Position numbers and translations under genes: made by a program. From positions 124,001 through 188,000 of the forward strand of contig NZ_UFQB01000001.1 in NCBI RefSeq assembly GCF_900496965.1: a stretch of DNA of 64,000 bases, given 5' to 3'. Shown here one piece after another: positions 18,134 through 26,734 of this stretch (positions within the stretch are counted from its first letter, which is position 1; every line of letters starts with the position of its first letter). The stretch is from Achromobacter agilis. GTDB lineage: Bacteria > Pseudomonadota > Gammaproteobacteria > Burkholderiales > Burkholderiaceae_B. The notes beneath the pieces are model-generated. The model was not told the origin of the DNA. It did not search any database and was given only the letters and a program-made list of their open reading frames with translations.

Positions 18134-19246
18134 TTAGAAACGGTGACGCACGCCCACCGCGAAGGCGGTGTCGGTCGCATCGCGCTGGAACGCGTAGTTG
18201 TCGCCATAGGAGGCGTACGCGTACAGGTTGGTGCGCTTGGTGAAGTCGTACGTATAGCCGAGGCTGTAGACGTTGAACGTCGCGTCGTCGCCGGTCAGCT
18301 TGTCGTTGCTCGCCGTCGCGCGCTGCCACGAACCGAAGATGGCGTGGCGGCCCAGCGGCACGGTGGCGCCGATCATGTACGAGTTGGCGCGGAAGCCATC
18401 GGCCAGCTTGAACGTGCCGAGGGTCTGCATGCCATCCGGCGTGGTGCCCATGTTCTGGCCGACGAACCAGCCGTCGCGGGTCTGGCCGAACGCGGCGGCC
18501 AGCTTCACGACTTCGAAGTCGTACGAACCGCCGACGATGTATTCCTGGATACGCGCGGCCGACTTGCCGCTGGTGCGGTTGTTGGTCGGGTTGAAACGGT
18601 CGTACGCCGCGGCCAGGTTCAGCGGGCCGTTGACGTACTGCACGCCGGCGGTCAGCACGCGGTTGTTGTTGCCGGTTTCGAAGCCGGTCTGCGAGGTGTC
18701 GCTGACCGAATCATCGGCGCTGAACGAGTAGCCCACGCCAGCCTTGAAACCGCCCATGCTGGGGGTCTGGTACAGGACCATGTTGTCCAGGCGCATCGTG
18801 TTCGCGCTGCTGAACGTGGTACCCATGTTGGCGGTGTTGTAGCTGATCGAGAACGGGTCGATCGAACCGAAGTACTTGGAAGCCAGGTTCGTCTGGCGGC
18901 CGAATTCCAGGCGGCCCCACGAATCGCTGTCCAGGCCCACGGTGGCCTGGCGGCCCCACAGGCGGTTGTTCTGGAGCGACTTGCCGTTCATCGGGCCGAA
19001 ACCGCCTTCCAACGTGAACACGGCGCGCAGGCCGTCGCCCAGGTCTTCGGTACCGCGCAAGCCGAAGCGCGAGCCGCTGCTCACGCCCTGCACGCCGCCG
19101 AAACGGCTTTGCGAATTACCGCCGAACTTCACTTTTTCGTAACCGACGCCGGCGTCGATCAAGCCGTACAGCGTCACGGAGTCGGCGGCCTGCGCGGCAC
19201 CGGCAAAGCCGGCCAGCAGCGCGGCGGCCAATAGCGTCTTCTTCAT
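18134..19246 (-). CDS. Outer-membrane general porin (16-strand, OmpC/Omp32-like)
   Basis: A 370-residue trimeric porin of the betaproteobacterial type. The signal peptide MKKTLLAAALLAGFAGAAQA is followed by ADSVTLYGLIDAGVGYE, the typical first strand. FGLRGTEDLGDGLRAVFTLEGGF and WGRLEFGRQTN belong to the early barrel and constriction loop region. The last strand ends in aromatic Phe (AVGVRHRF), the BAM signal. I chose ATG 19246 because it gives the signal peptide. It provides passive diffusion of small solutes. About 430 bases lie upstream, long for this window, probably with the promoter. Confidence 0.93.
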   Translation of the reverse strand: MKKTLLAAALLAGFAGAAQAADSVTLYGLIDAGVGYEKVKFGGNSQSRFGGVQGVSSGSRFGLRGTEDLGDGLRAVFTLEGGFGPMNGKSLQNNRLWGRQATVGLDSDSWGRLEFGRQTNLASKYFGSIDPFSISYNTANMGTTFSSANTMRLDNMVLYQTPSMGGFKAGVGYSFSADDSVSDTSQTGFETGNNNRVLTAGVQYVNGPLNLAAAYDRFNPTNNRTSGKSAARIQEYIVGGSYDFEVVKLAAAFGQTRDGWFVGQNMGTTPDGMQTLGTFKLADGFRANSYMIGATVPLGRHAIFGSWQRATASNDKLTGDDATFNVYSLGYTYDFTKRTNLYAYASYGDNYAFQRDATDTAFAVGVRHRF

Positions 19247-19615
19247 AAGAGTCCCCAAAATGGCGAGATGAAAGGCAAACCGCAAACCCGCCACGCAAAC
19301 GGCCGGTATCTGCGTGCCGCAGCAAACAAGCAAGCGGCGCATGCACTGAAGCTAGTGTCCGGCCTGCGCCAATTCGAAGTAACCCGGATTTCGAAGAACT
19401 ACTTTCCATGGTTGGGATAATGACCCGCCCGTGGCTGCCGCCCCTTTTTGGAAATCTGCGCTAACGCATTGATATCAAATATGAATCATTGCTCGCAATA
19501 GTTAAATCACCCTGCGGACATTCTCTGTCCCGCCCCCTGGCCTAACAAGAGTTGTTGTGGAGCGCGCCTAATTTGTGATGCGTAAACGCGACACCAGCGC
19601 CATGCGGACCAGGAT
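19247..19615. other. Gene-free stretch upstream of the porin
   Basis: No convincing reading frame on either strand. The part from about 19460 to 19540 is clearly more AT-rich than its surroundings (GATATCAAATATGAATCATT and nearby bases) and is the likely site of the porin promoter and regulator binding. I could not assign specific -35/-10 boxes. Confidence 0.5.
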
Positions 19616-19651
19616 GAAAAAACCCCCTCGGCGTGCATTCACGAGGGGGTT
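19616..19651 (-). terminator. Intrinsic terminator of the DUF4148 gene
   Basis: On the minus strand, AACCCCCTCG and CGAGGGGGTT pair around a GTGAATGCACGC loop, and six T follow. It lies 25 bases after the stop of the DUF4148 gene. Confidence 0.85.
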
Positions 19652-19675
19652 CCGTGACCTTCCGGGCGGGACGGC

Positions 19676-20059
19676 TTACTTGCCTTGGGGCGGGTAGTCC
19701 AGTTCGCCGAAGCTGTATTCACCGCGCGCCTTCGCCTCGGCCAGCTCCTGGCGGACTTGTTCGCGGGTCTTGCCGGCCGATTGCGACACCGCGGCCTTGG
19801 GCGGGTAATCCAGTTCGGCCGAGGTCACCTGGCCGGCAGCCTTGGCGGCTTGCAGTTCCTGCTGAACCTGTTCACGCGACAGGCTGGTTTGCTCGGCCGC
19901 GGCGGGCGGATAGTCCAGTTCGCCGAACGTCACTTGGCCGGCGGCGCGGGCGGCCTGCAGCTCCTGCTGGACTTGTTCACGCGTCTTGCCATCGGCGTGA
20001 GCGGCGGACATACCCACTAGGGTGGCGGTAACCATAAGTGCGGTAGCTAGGGCTTTCAT
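19676..20059 (-). CDS. DUF4148 secreted protein with three tandem repeats
   Basis: A 127-residue exported protein with signal peptide MKALATALMVTATLVGMSAAHA. The mature part is three copies of a unit of about 30-37 residues that starts (K/S)TREQV-type and ends (F/S)xELDYPP: near 24-52, 61-88 and 95-124. Each contains REQVxQELxxAxAxG and GELDYPP. DUF4148 proteins are small periplasmic proteins common in Bordetella and Burkholderia with no known function, and most have only one unit. It has its own terminator and lies divergent from a LysR gene. Confidence 0.85.
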   Translation of the reverse strand: MKALATALMVTATLVGMSAAHADGKTREQVQQELQAARAAGQVTFGELDYPPAAAEQTSLSREQVQQELQAAKAAGQVTSAELDYPPKAAVSQSAGKTREQVRQELAEAKARGEYSFGELDYPPQGK

Positions 20060-20440
20060 TGTGAGGACTCCATCCTAAACCTTGCACATCGTCTTCTGCC
20101 AGGCTGGCAGGTGCGATATGACAATTTGATTGCTGGGATGAAGTATCTGGCGATCGCGTCCTAGTAAAAACCCTTATTTTGGTGAACATATTTGCACAGA
20201 TGGGACAATTACACGCCGTATCCTCTCAAATATGCGCAATTCCTGCACAGCGCCCCGCGAGATCGTTCTGCCACAAGCCTTGCCGGCGTTCAGTTTTGCG
20301 CAAGGTACGTAACGGGACATGGTGCCGCCACGTGCTGGATGGCATGTGCGCTGTTGGGAAATAGACATTTCTGCTGGCGGGACAATAATTCCATTTATGA
20401 TACGAATCTGCCAGAAATGGAATTGAATCACGAGGACCTC
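20060..20440. promoter_or_regulatory. Long divergent regulatory region, DUF4148 / LysR
   Basis: About 380 bases without a credible gene. The region is relatively AT-rich. Near the LysR gene it holds an inverted repeat AATTCCATTT (20387-20396) and AAATGGAATT (20415-20424) with an 18-base spacer. It also has a second inverted pair CATTTCTG (20366-20373) and CAGAAATG (20412-20419). These are plausible LysR binding sites for autoregulation and perhaps control of the DUF4148 gene. This is inference from symmetry and position. Confidence 0.5.
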
Positions 20441-21346
20441 ATGGATATCCAGCTTAACGACATCGCGCTATTCGTCGAAGTCGCCAAGCGCAAGAACTTC
20501 AGCCATGCCGCCGAAGCCTTGAATATTCCCACGTCCACGCTCTCGCGCCGTGTCAGCGAACTGGAACGCAGCATCGGCATGCGCCTGCTCAACCGCAGCA
20601 CGCGCAAGATCGACCTGACCGAGGCCGGCGCCATCTACTTCGAACGCTGCCGGCACATCGTGGAAGAAGCGCGCATCGCGCATGACCAGCTGCTGGACAT
20701 GGCGGTGCAGCCCAAGGGGCGCCTGCGCATTTCCCTGCCCACCAGCCTGGCGCAGCTGTTCCTGCCCGCCGTCATCCGCGAGTTCCGGGAGCAGCACCCC
20801 GACATCGAATGCGATTTCGACCTGAGCATGCGGCCGATCGACCCCATCAGCAATCCGTTCGACCTCATCCTGCGTTTCGGGCAGCAGCCGGATTCCAGCC
20901 TGATTTCGCGCAAGATCGTGCTGATGGCCCACCAGCTCTACGCATCGCCCGACTATCTGGCCCGCCACGGCGAACCGCGGGTGCCGGCGGATCTCAGCCA
21001 CCACGAGTGCCTGCGCCCCACCATGCGCGAGGAATCATCCTTCTGGATGCTGCATTCGGGTGATAAGGTGGAACGCGTGCAGGTATCGGGGCGCTTGTCC
21101 GCCAACAACGTCGGCATGCTCGGCCGGCTGGCCGGGCAGGGCCTGGGCATCACGCCGCTATTGGTTTTCGACGCCATGGAGCGCGCCATCAAGCAATCCG
21201 GCCTGGTGCGCGTGCTGCCCGACTGGAGCCTCACGCCCCTGCCGCTGTTTGCGCTGCTGCCCTCGCGCATGCTGCCCGCCAAGACCAAGGCCTTCCTGGA
21301 TTTCATCCAGCCCCGGTTGTCCGAAGACGTCGTCCGCGCGGCGTAG
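20441..21346 (+). CDS. LysR-family transcriptional regulator
   Basis: A 301-residue LysR regulator. The N-terminal winged helix reads DIALFVEVAKRKNFSHAAEALNIPTSTLSRRVSELERSIGMRLLNRSTRKIDLTEAG split over residues 6-62. A CrgA-like effector domain starts near residue 90 (GRLRISLPTSLAQLFLPAVIREF). I chose ATG 20441 because ACGAGGA lies just upstream and the helix-turn-helix then starts at the usual place. ATG 20417 in frame is possible. The effector is unknown. The inverted repeats upstream suggest autoregulation. Confidence 0.9.
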   Translation: MDIQLNDIALFVEVAKRKNFSHAAEALNIPTSTLSRRVSELERSIGMRLLNRSTRKIDLTEAGAIYFERCRHIVEEARIAHDQLLDMAVQPKGRLRISLPTSLAQLFLPAVIREFREQHPDIECDFDLSMRPIDPISNPFDLILRFGQQPDSSLISRKIVLMAHQLYASPDYLARHGEPRVPADLSHHECLRPTMREESSFWMLHSGDKVERVQVSGRLSANNVGMLGRLAGQGLGITPLLVFDAMERAIKQSGLVRVLPDWSLTPLPLFALLPSRMLPAKTKAFLDFIQPRLSEDVVRAA

Positions 21347-21368
21347 GCCGCGCGCCGGGCGCTTGCCG

Positions 21369-21920
21369 TCAGGGCGTGTCGGCGCCGTACTGACAGACCG
21401 TGTACAGCGGCGTGCCGGTAGCCGCGACCTTGGCCGATCCGCCGAGGTCGGGCAGGTCGATGATGGCCGCGGCCTCGACTACATTGGCGCCCAGGCGCTG
21501 CAGCAGATTGATGGCGGCCAGCATGGTGCCGCCCGTGGCGATCAGGTCGTCCACCAGCAGGACGCGCTGGCCGGTGCGCACGGCGTCCGTGTGCATCTCG
21601 ACCGACGCATTGCCGTATTCGAGCGAGTATTCCTCAGCCACCGTGCGGAACGGCAGCTTGCCCTTCTTGCGCACGGGCACGAAGCCCAGGTTCAGTTCAT
21701 AGGCCAGCACGCTGCCCACGATGAAGCCGCGCGCGTCCACGCCCGCGACGAGATCCAGCCGCTGGCGCATGTAACGGTAGACGAAGAGATCGATCAGTAC
21801 CCGGAACGCGCGGGGATCCTGCAGCACCGGCGTGATGTCGCGGAAAACGACACCGGGTTGAGGCCAGTCTGGAACGCTGCGGATGGTGCGCCGGATGTAC
21901 TCGGCGTAGTCGGTCTGCAT
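21369..21920 (-). CDS. apt: Adenine phosphoribosyltransferase
   Basis: A 183-residue APRT, which salvages adenine to AMP with PRPP. The PRPP-binding loop is [26 protein letters not shown] and the [14 protein letters not shown] flexible-loop segment match the family. I chose ATG 21920 ([13 protein letters not shown]), the usual start. It follows cydC by 54 bases on the same strand, so it may sit at the tail of the cyd transcript, though no functional link is known. Confidence 0.95.
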   Translation of the reverse strand: MQTDYAEYIRRTIRSVPDWPQPGVVFRDITPVLQDPRAFRVLIDLFVYRYMRQRLDLVAGVDARGFIVGSVLAYELNLGFVPVRKKGKLPFRTVAEEYSLEYGNASVEMHTDAVRTGQRVLLVDDLIATGGTMLAAINLLQRLGANVVEAAAIIDLPDLGGSAKVAATGTPLYTVCQYGADTP

Positions 21921-21974
21921 GGAAGACGGCCCTGAAGAATTGAAGCAAGGCGAACTATAACCTCGCAACCGCGC

Positions 21975-23672
21975 TTAAGCCAGGATTGCCATCCCCGATG
22001 ACAATTCATGAAGCCTTCCGGCCCGCAATTCGCAGCAACGGTCGACCGCCCCCGGCGGCAGGACCGCATGCGTGGCGAGCACCACCGTGCGTCCCCGTAC
22101 TGCCGACGCCAGGTCCTGAAAGAATGCCGTCTCGGCGGCGGTGTCCAGGCCGGCGGTCGGCTCGTCCAGCACGATGACCGCGGCCGGCGACAACAGCGCG
22201 CGCGCCAGGCACAGACGGCGCGCCTGCCCGGCCGACAGCCAGGAGCCGGTCTCGCCCGCCCAGGTGTCCAGGCCGTCCGGCAGCCCGCGCACAAAATCGC
22301 CGAGCCGCGCGGCATCCAGGGCGCGCCACAACGCGGCATCGTCCGCCTCGGGATCGCCGATCAGCAGATTGGTGCGCAGCGTCCCCAGGAACACAGGAGC
22401 ATCCTGCGACAGCAGCGCAATGCGCCGGTGCCAATCGGACTGGGCACAGGCGCGCGCGTCGCAGCCGCCGAAGCGCACCTGTCCCGACTGCGGGTCCTCG
22501 AGGCGCAAGAGCAGATGCAGCAACGTCGACTTGCCGGCGCCGCTGGGCCCCAGGATGGCCACGCGCTCACCCGGAGCCATGCGCAGGCTGACGTCATCGA
22601 GCACCAGCGGGCCGATGCCCTGCGTCCGGGCCGGATAGGCAAAGCGCACGCGGTCCAGTTCCAGCACGCCGCTTTCGGGCAAGGCTTGCGGCGTGTCCGG
22701 GTCCCGCATGTCGGGTTCGCATTGCGTCACCTCGCGGATGCGCGCCGCCGCCGACATCGCGGACCCCATGCGCGAAGCGCCCCGCATGATCGGGCCCGCC
22801 ACCTCGAAGATGCCGATGACCGCGAGCAGCAGGCCCACAAGCGCCGGCCCGCTGATCCGCCCCGACTCGAGCGTCTCGAGACCGAACCACAGCATGGCAA
22901 GCACCGACGCGCCGGCCGCGACCTGCAGGAAGAACTGTCCGCGGGCCGCCACCCGCGCCTGGCTGCGCCGCGCCCCGGCGCTGGCCTCGCACAAGCGTTC
23001 GAAGTGCTCCGCCGTCTGGGCCTGCGCGTGCAGGGCAACCATGTCCGCGTGGCCGTCCACGGCATCGAGCGTCGCGGCGCGCAATCCCGCCGCGCTTTCC
23101 TGGGCGGCCGCTCCCGGCCGGCGCGCTGCCCGCAACAGCCACAACGGCACGGCCACGCAGGCCGCCAGCAGCGCCAGCGCGACCGCCAGCGCGGCGGCCG
23201 GCATCCAATACCCCAGCACCGCCGTCAGGAGAGTTCCCGCCAAAAGCGCGGTCGCCAGCGGCGCCAGCACGAACAGGAACACGGTGTCCAGCGCATCCAC
23301 GTCGCCTGTCATGCGCGCCACGAGGTCGCCGTCGCGATAGCGCGCCAACTGCCTTGGCGTCAGCCGGATCAGCGCGGCAAATACCGCGGCCCGCAGGTCC
23401 GCCAGCAAGCGCAGCGTGGCCGCGTGCCCGACGACCCGATCGGCATAGCGCGACACGATGCGCAGGAACGACAGGCCCCGCACCAGCGCCGAAGGCGCGA
23501 ACAGATTGAATGCGCCGCCCGCGCCGGCCAGCGCGGCGCCGGTCAGGAACCAACCCGACACGCCCAACAGGCCTACGCCCGCCGCCACCGTGGCCAAGGC
23601 ACAGAACAATGCGAGTAAAAGCCCGCTTTTTCGGCGCGCATACAGCGGCAGGAGCAACAACAGATTCTTCAT
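21975..23672 (-). CDS. cydC: CydC subunit of the CydDC thiol exporter
   Basis: A 565-residue ABC half-transporter with six membrane helices in about residues 1-310 and a nucleotide-binding domain after 340. Walker A is GPSGAGKST, the signature is LSAGQARRLCLARALL (Ala instead of the usual Gly) and Walker B is VIVLDEPTAGLD. With CydD it exports cysteine and glutathione to the periplasm, which is needed to assemble cytochrome bd. ATG 23672 overlaps the cydD stop by four bases (ATGA), indicating coupled translation. Confidence 0.93.
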   Translation of the reverse strand: MKNLLLLLPLYARRKSGLLLALFCALATVAAGVGLLGVSGWFLTGAALAGAGGAFNLFAPSALVRGLSFLRIVSRYADRVVGHAATLRLLADLRAAVFAALIRLTPRQLARYRDGDLVARMTGDVDALDTVFLFVLAPLATALLAGTLLTAVLGYWMPAAALAVALALLAACVAVPLWLLRAARRPGAAAQESAAGLRAATLDAVDGHADMVALHAQAQTAEHFERLCEASAGARRSQARVAARGQFFLQVAAGASVLAMLWFGLETLESGRISGPALVGLLLAVIGIFEVAGPIMRGASRMGSAMSAAARIREVTQCEPDMRDPDTPQALPESGVLELDRVRFAYPARTQGIGPLVLDDVSLRMAPGERVAILGPSGAGKSTLLHLLLRLEDPQSGQVRFGGCDARACAQSDWHRRIALLSQDAPVFLGTLRTNLLIGDPEADDAALWRALDAARLGDFVRGLPDGLDTWAGETGSWLSAGQARRLCLARALLSPAAVIVLDEPTAGLDTAAETAFFQDLASAVRGRTVVLATHAVLPPGAVDRCCELRAGRLHELSSGMAILA

Positions 23673-25429
23673 GCGTCTTCCACTTTTCCACCGGCCAGGC
23701 GCAGGGCCCGGCCCAGCCGTGCCGCCACGGCGGGCGCGTGCGTCGCCAGCAGCAAGGTCCGGCCGGCGGCGAATGCCAGGATCTCATCCAGCACGCGCGC
23801 CTGCGTAGCCTCGTCCAGGTGCGCCGTGGGCTCGTCCAGCAGGATCAGGCCGGGATCGCGCAGGAACAGCCGCGCCAGCGCGACACGCTGCGCCTGGCCG
23901 CCGGACAGGCCATGCCCGCGGCCGCCCAGCGGCGTATCCAGCCCTTGCGGCAGCGCCGCCGAGAATTCGAGCACGCAGGCGCGCCGCGCGGCATCGAGCA
24001 CGGCGGCGTCGGAGGCGCCAGGACGGCCCAACCGGATGTTGTCGGCAATGGAACCCGCCAGCAGCTGCGGCTTCTGTCCGATCAGCGCCACGCGCTCCCG
24101 CAGGGCCGGCTCGCGCCATTCGGCCAGCGGCAGGCCGTCGATACGGATATCTCCTTCGCCAGGCCTCAGCCGCGCGATCGTTTCGATCAGCGTGGATTTC
24201 CCGATGCCGCTCGGCCCCATCAGCGCCGCATGTTCACCCGGCGCCAGCGCAAGCGAGGCGCCGGACAGCACCGGCTGGCTGCGGCCGGGTGCAAGCAGGC
24301 GCAGGCCGTCGACGGCGAGCGCCGCGCCTTTGCCGCCGTCCGCGCGGGCCGGATGCGCGGCTCCGCCCTCGGCCTCGCCGAGCGCATCGTCGTCCTGCGG
24401 CAGGCCGTCGAACAGCGCGGCGATCTGCGTGACCGCCGCCAGGGCGGCCGCGCGGTCGTGATAGTGCGCTGCGAACTGCCGCAGCGGCGCGTAGACTTCC
24501 GGCGCCATCAGCAGGCAGAACAGGCCCGCCTGCAAAGTGAGCGGCGTCCAGCGCAAGTCGAGGAATCCCAGGTAGGTCAGGCCGATATAGACCGCCACCC
24601 CCGCCACGCCCAGCGCCGCGAAGAACTCCAGCACCGCCGAGGACAGGAAGGCGATGCGCAGCACCGACATCGTGCGTTGGCGCAAGGCGTCGCTGGCCGC
24701 CACGACGGACGCGGCTTCCGCCTCGGCCCGGCCATGGAGTTTCAGCGTGGACAGCCCGCGCAGGCGGTCGGCAAAGAATCCCGACAGACGGGCGAAGGCG
24801 CGCAGGTGCCGGCGGCTGGCGCCCTGGGCGCCCCACCCCACCAGGGCCATGAACAACGGAATCAGCGGCGCGGTGATCAGCAGGACCAGCCCGGCGATCA
24901 CATCCACCGGCAGCAGCAGGACGGCAAACGCCACGGGCAGCAGGGCCGCCGCGGCCATGGCGGGCAGGTATTTGGCGAAGAAGCCGTCCAGCGCCTCGAC
25001 CTGGTCCACCACGGCGCTGGCCAGCTCGCCGGCGGCCCGGCCCCGGCTCCAGTGCGGCCCCTTGCGCACCAGCCGCCGAAAGAGCGACTGGCGCACGTGG
25101 CGCTTGATGCGTTCGGAGGCGTCGGCGCCGGCGCGCTCGCCCGCCCAGCTGATGCCGGCGCGCAGCAGCATGAGCCCGGCAATGCCCAGGATGCGGCTGA
25201 TCAGTTCGTGCCGGGGGACCTGCCCGACGATAGCGGCATCCAGCACCCTGGCCAGCAGCCAGGCCTGCACGACCAGCAGGACGCCGCTCGCCAGGGGAGC
25301 CGCGCCCGCCAGCAGCAGCGGCAGCCTTGCGGCCCTGGCAAGCGCCATCAGCCACCGCGACTGCTCGCGCGGCGGTTTTTCCAGCGCTGCCGAAGGATCG
25401 TGCTCGAGCGCGCTAGCGGCGCCCCTCAC
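23669..25429 (-). CDS. cydD: CydD subunit of the CydDC thiol exporter
   Basis: A 586-residue ABC half-transporter, partner of CydC. Membrane helices fill residues 30-330. The ATPase part has GPSGIGKST (Walker A), LSGGQAQRVALARLFL (signature) and LILLDEPTAHLD (Walker B). The GTG start at 25429 overlaps the cydX TGA by four bases (GTGA), so the reading frames are directly linked. In E. coli cydDC is a separate operon. Here it follows cydABX in one unit. Confidence 0.93.
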   Translation of the reverse strand: MRGAASALEHDPSAALEKPPREQSRWLMALARAARLPLLLAGAAPLASGVLLVVQAWLLARVLDAAIVGQVPRHELISRILGIAGLMLLRAGISWAGERAGADASERIKRHVRQSLFRRLVRKGPHWSRGRAAGELASAVVDQVEALDGFFAKYLPAMAAAALLPVAFAVLLLPVDVIAGLVLLITAPLIPLFMALVGWGAQGASRRHLRAFARLSGFFADRLRGLSTLKLHGRAEAEAASVVAASDALRQRTMSVLRIAFLSSAVLEFFAALGVAGVAVYIGLTYLGFLDLRWTPLTLQAGLFCLLMAPEVYAPLRQFAAHYHDRAAALAAVTQIAALFDGLPQDDDALGEAEGGAAHPARADGGKGAALAVDGLRLLAPGRSQPVLSGASLALAPGEHAALMGPSGIGKSTLIETIARLRPGEGDIRIDGLPLAEWREPALRERVALIGQKPQLLAGSIADNIRLGRPGASDAAVLDAARRACVLEFSAALPQGLDTPLGGRGHGLSGGQAQRVALARLFLRDPGLILLDEPTAHLDEATQARVLDEILAFAAGRTLLLATHAPAVAARLGRALRLAGGKVEDA

Positions 25430-25551
25430 TCGTCGTCGCGGCTGGCGCGCGGGTCATGCGTATGCCCTTCGCGCAGCTCGAACCACATCGCGTTGAGGAT
25501 AGCGAACGCGCACGCCAGGCCCAAGCCGAGTATCCACGAGAAATACCACAT
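25426..25551 (-). CDS. cydX: Small cytochrome bd subunit CydX
   Basis: A 41-residue single-helix protein starting MWYFSWILGLGLACAFAILN, with the conserved WYFSWILG motif of CydX/YbgT. A polar tail ends in RASRDDE. CydX packs against CydA and stabilises the haem b595/d site. It lies between cydB and cydD, 15 bases after the cydB stop, with its own GGAGGC ribosome site. Its stop overlaps the cydD start. It is easily missed because of its size. Confidence 0.95.
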   Translation of the reverse strand: MWYFSWILGLGLACAFAILNAMWFELREGHTHDPRASRDDE

Positions 25552-25566
25552 GGTGGAGGCTCCTTG

Positions 25567-26721
25567 TCAGTATGAATTGGGCGTGCCGCCCACCGATTCT
25601 TCCGTCACCTTGCCGCGCATGACCCGGTACACCCAGGCGGTGTAGAGGGTCACGATGGGCAGGAAGATGGCGACCGCGATCACCATGATCCACAGCGTCA
25701 TGTGGCTGGACGAACCGTCCCAGATGGTCAGCCCGGCCTGCGGCTTCGTCGAGGACGGCATGATGAACGGGAACAGCGAGAAGCCCACCGTCAGGATCAC
25801 GCCGGCAATCGACACCGCAGACGCCAGGAAGGCCAGCACGTTGGCGCGCGCGGTCAGCAGCAGCGCCACCAGCACGGCGCCCCCCACGCCCAGCGCGGGC
25901 GCGATCCACATCAGCGGCCACTTCGCGTAATTGGCCATCCATGCGCCGTTCTGCACCGATACCGTCTTGAGCATCGGATCGGACGGGCCCGCCATGTCCA
26001 CCGCGCTGGTGATGACGTGGCCGCCCACGCCGCCGGCCACCCAGAAGCCACCGGCGACGAACAGCGCGGCGGTCAGCAACGCGCACAGTCGGCCCCAGTT
26101 GCGGGCGCGCGACGACACAGCGCCCTCGGTGCGCCAGGCCAGCAGCACCGCGCCGTGCATGGCCAGCATCACCACGCTCAGCACGCCCGCCAGCAGGGCG
26201 AACGGCATGAAGAGCTGGAAGAAATGCCCTTCATAGATGGGACGCAACGTCACCGGATCGAAGGTGAAGGGCACACCCAGGATGATGTTGCCCATGGCCA
26301 CGCCGAACACCAGCGAGGCCACCACGCCCGAGAAACACAGCACGGCGTCCCAGCGGCTGCGCCAGCGCGTGCCTTCCATCTTGCTGCGGTACTTGAAGCC
26401 CACGGGCCGCAGGATCAGCGCGATCAGAACCAGCATCATCGCCAGGTAGAACCCGGAGAAGGACGCGGCGTACAGCAGCGGCCACGCGGCGAAGATAGCG
26501 CCGCCCGCCGTGATGAGCCAGACCTGGTTGCCTTCCCAGACCGGCCCCACCACGTTGATCACCACCCGGCGCTCCACGTCGGTCTTGGCGACCACCGGCA
26601 GCAGCGCCGCCACGCCCAGGTCGAAGCCGTCCATGACGGCGAAGCCGATGAGCAGCGCGCCCAGCAGCACCCACCACACTACGCGCAGCGTGCCGTAGTC
26701 GAAAGGAATAAGAGTTTCCAT
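25567..26721 (-). CDS. cydB: Cytochrome bd quinol oxidase subunit II
   Basis: A 384-residue integral membrane protein of usual CydB length, with eight or nine hydrophobic helices. The start METLIPFDYGTLRVVWWVLLG and the segment AVMDGFDLGVAALLP are family hallmarks. GPVWEGNQVWLITAGGA follows. It pairs with CydA to reduce O2 with quinol under low oxygen. ATG 26721 has an AGGAGGAGA ribosome site. Codons upstream in the same frame overlap the cydA end and are not needed. Confidence 0.96.
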   Translation of the reverse strand: METLIPFDYGTLRVVWWVLLGALLIGFAVMDGFDLGVAALLPVVAKTDVERRVVINVVGPVWEGNQVWLITAGGAIFAAWPLLYAASFSGFYLAMMLVLIALILRPVGFKYRSKMEGTRWRSRWDAVLCFSGVVASLVFGVAMGNIILGVPFTFDPVTLRPIYEGHFFQLFMPFALLAGVLSVVMLAMHGAVLLAWRTEGAVSSRARNWGRLCALLTAALFVAGGFWVAGGVGGHVITSAVDMAGPSDPMLKTVSVQNGAWMANYAKWPLMWIAPALGVGGAVLVALLLTARANVLAFLASAVSIAGVILTVGFSLFPFIMPSSTKPQAGLTIWDGSSSHMTLWIMVIAVAIFLPIVTLYTAWVYRVMRGKVTEESVGGTPNSY

Positions 26722-26734
26722 CGCTGTCTCCTCC

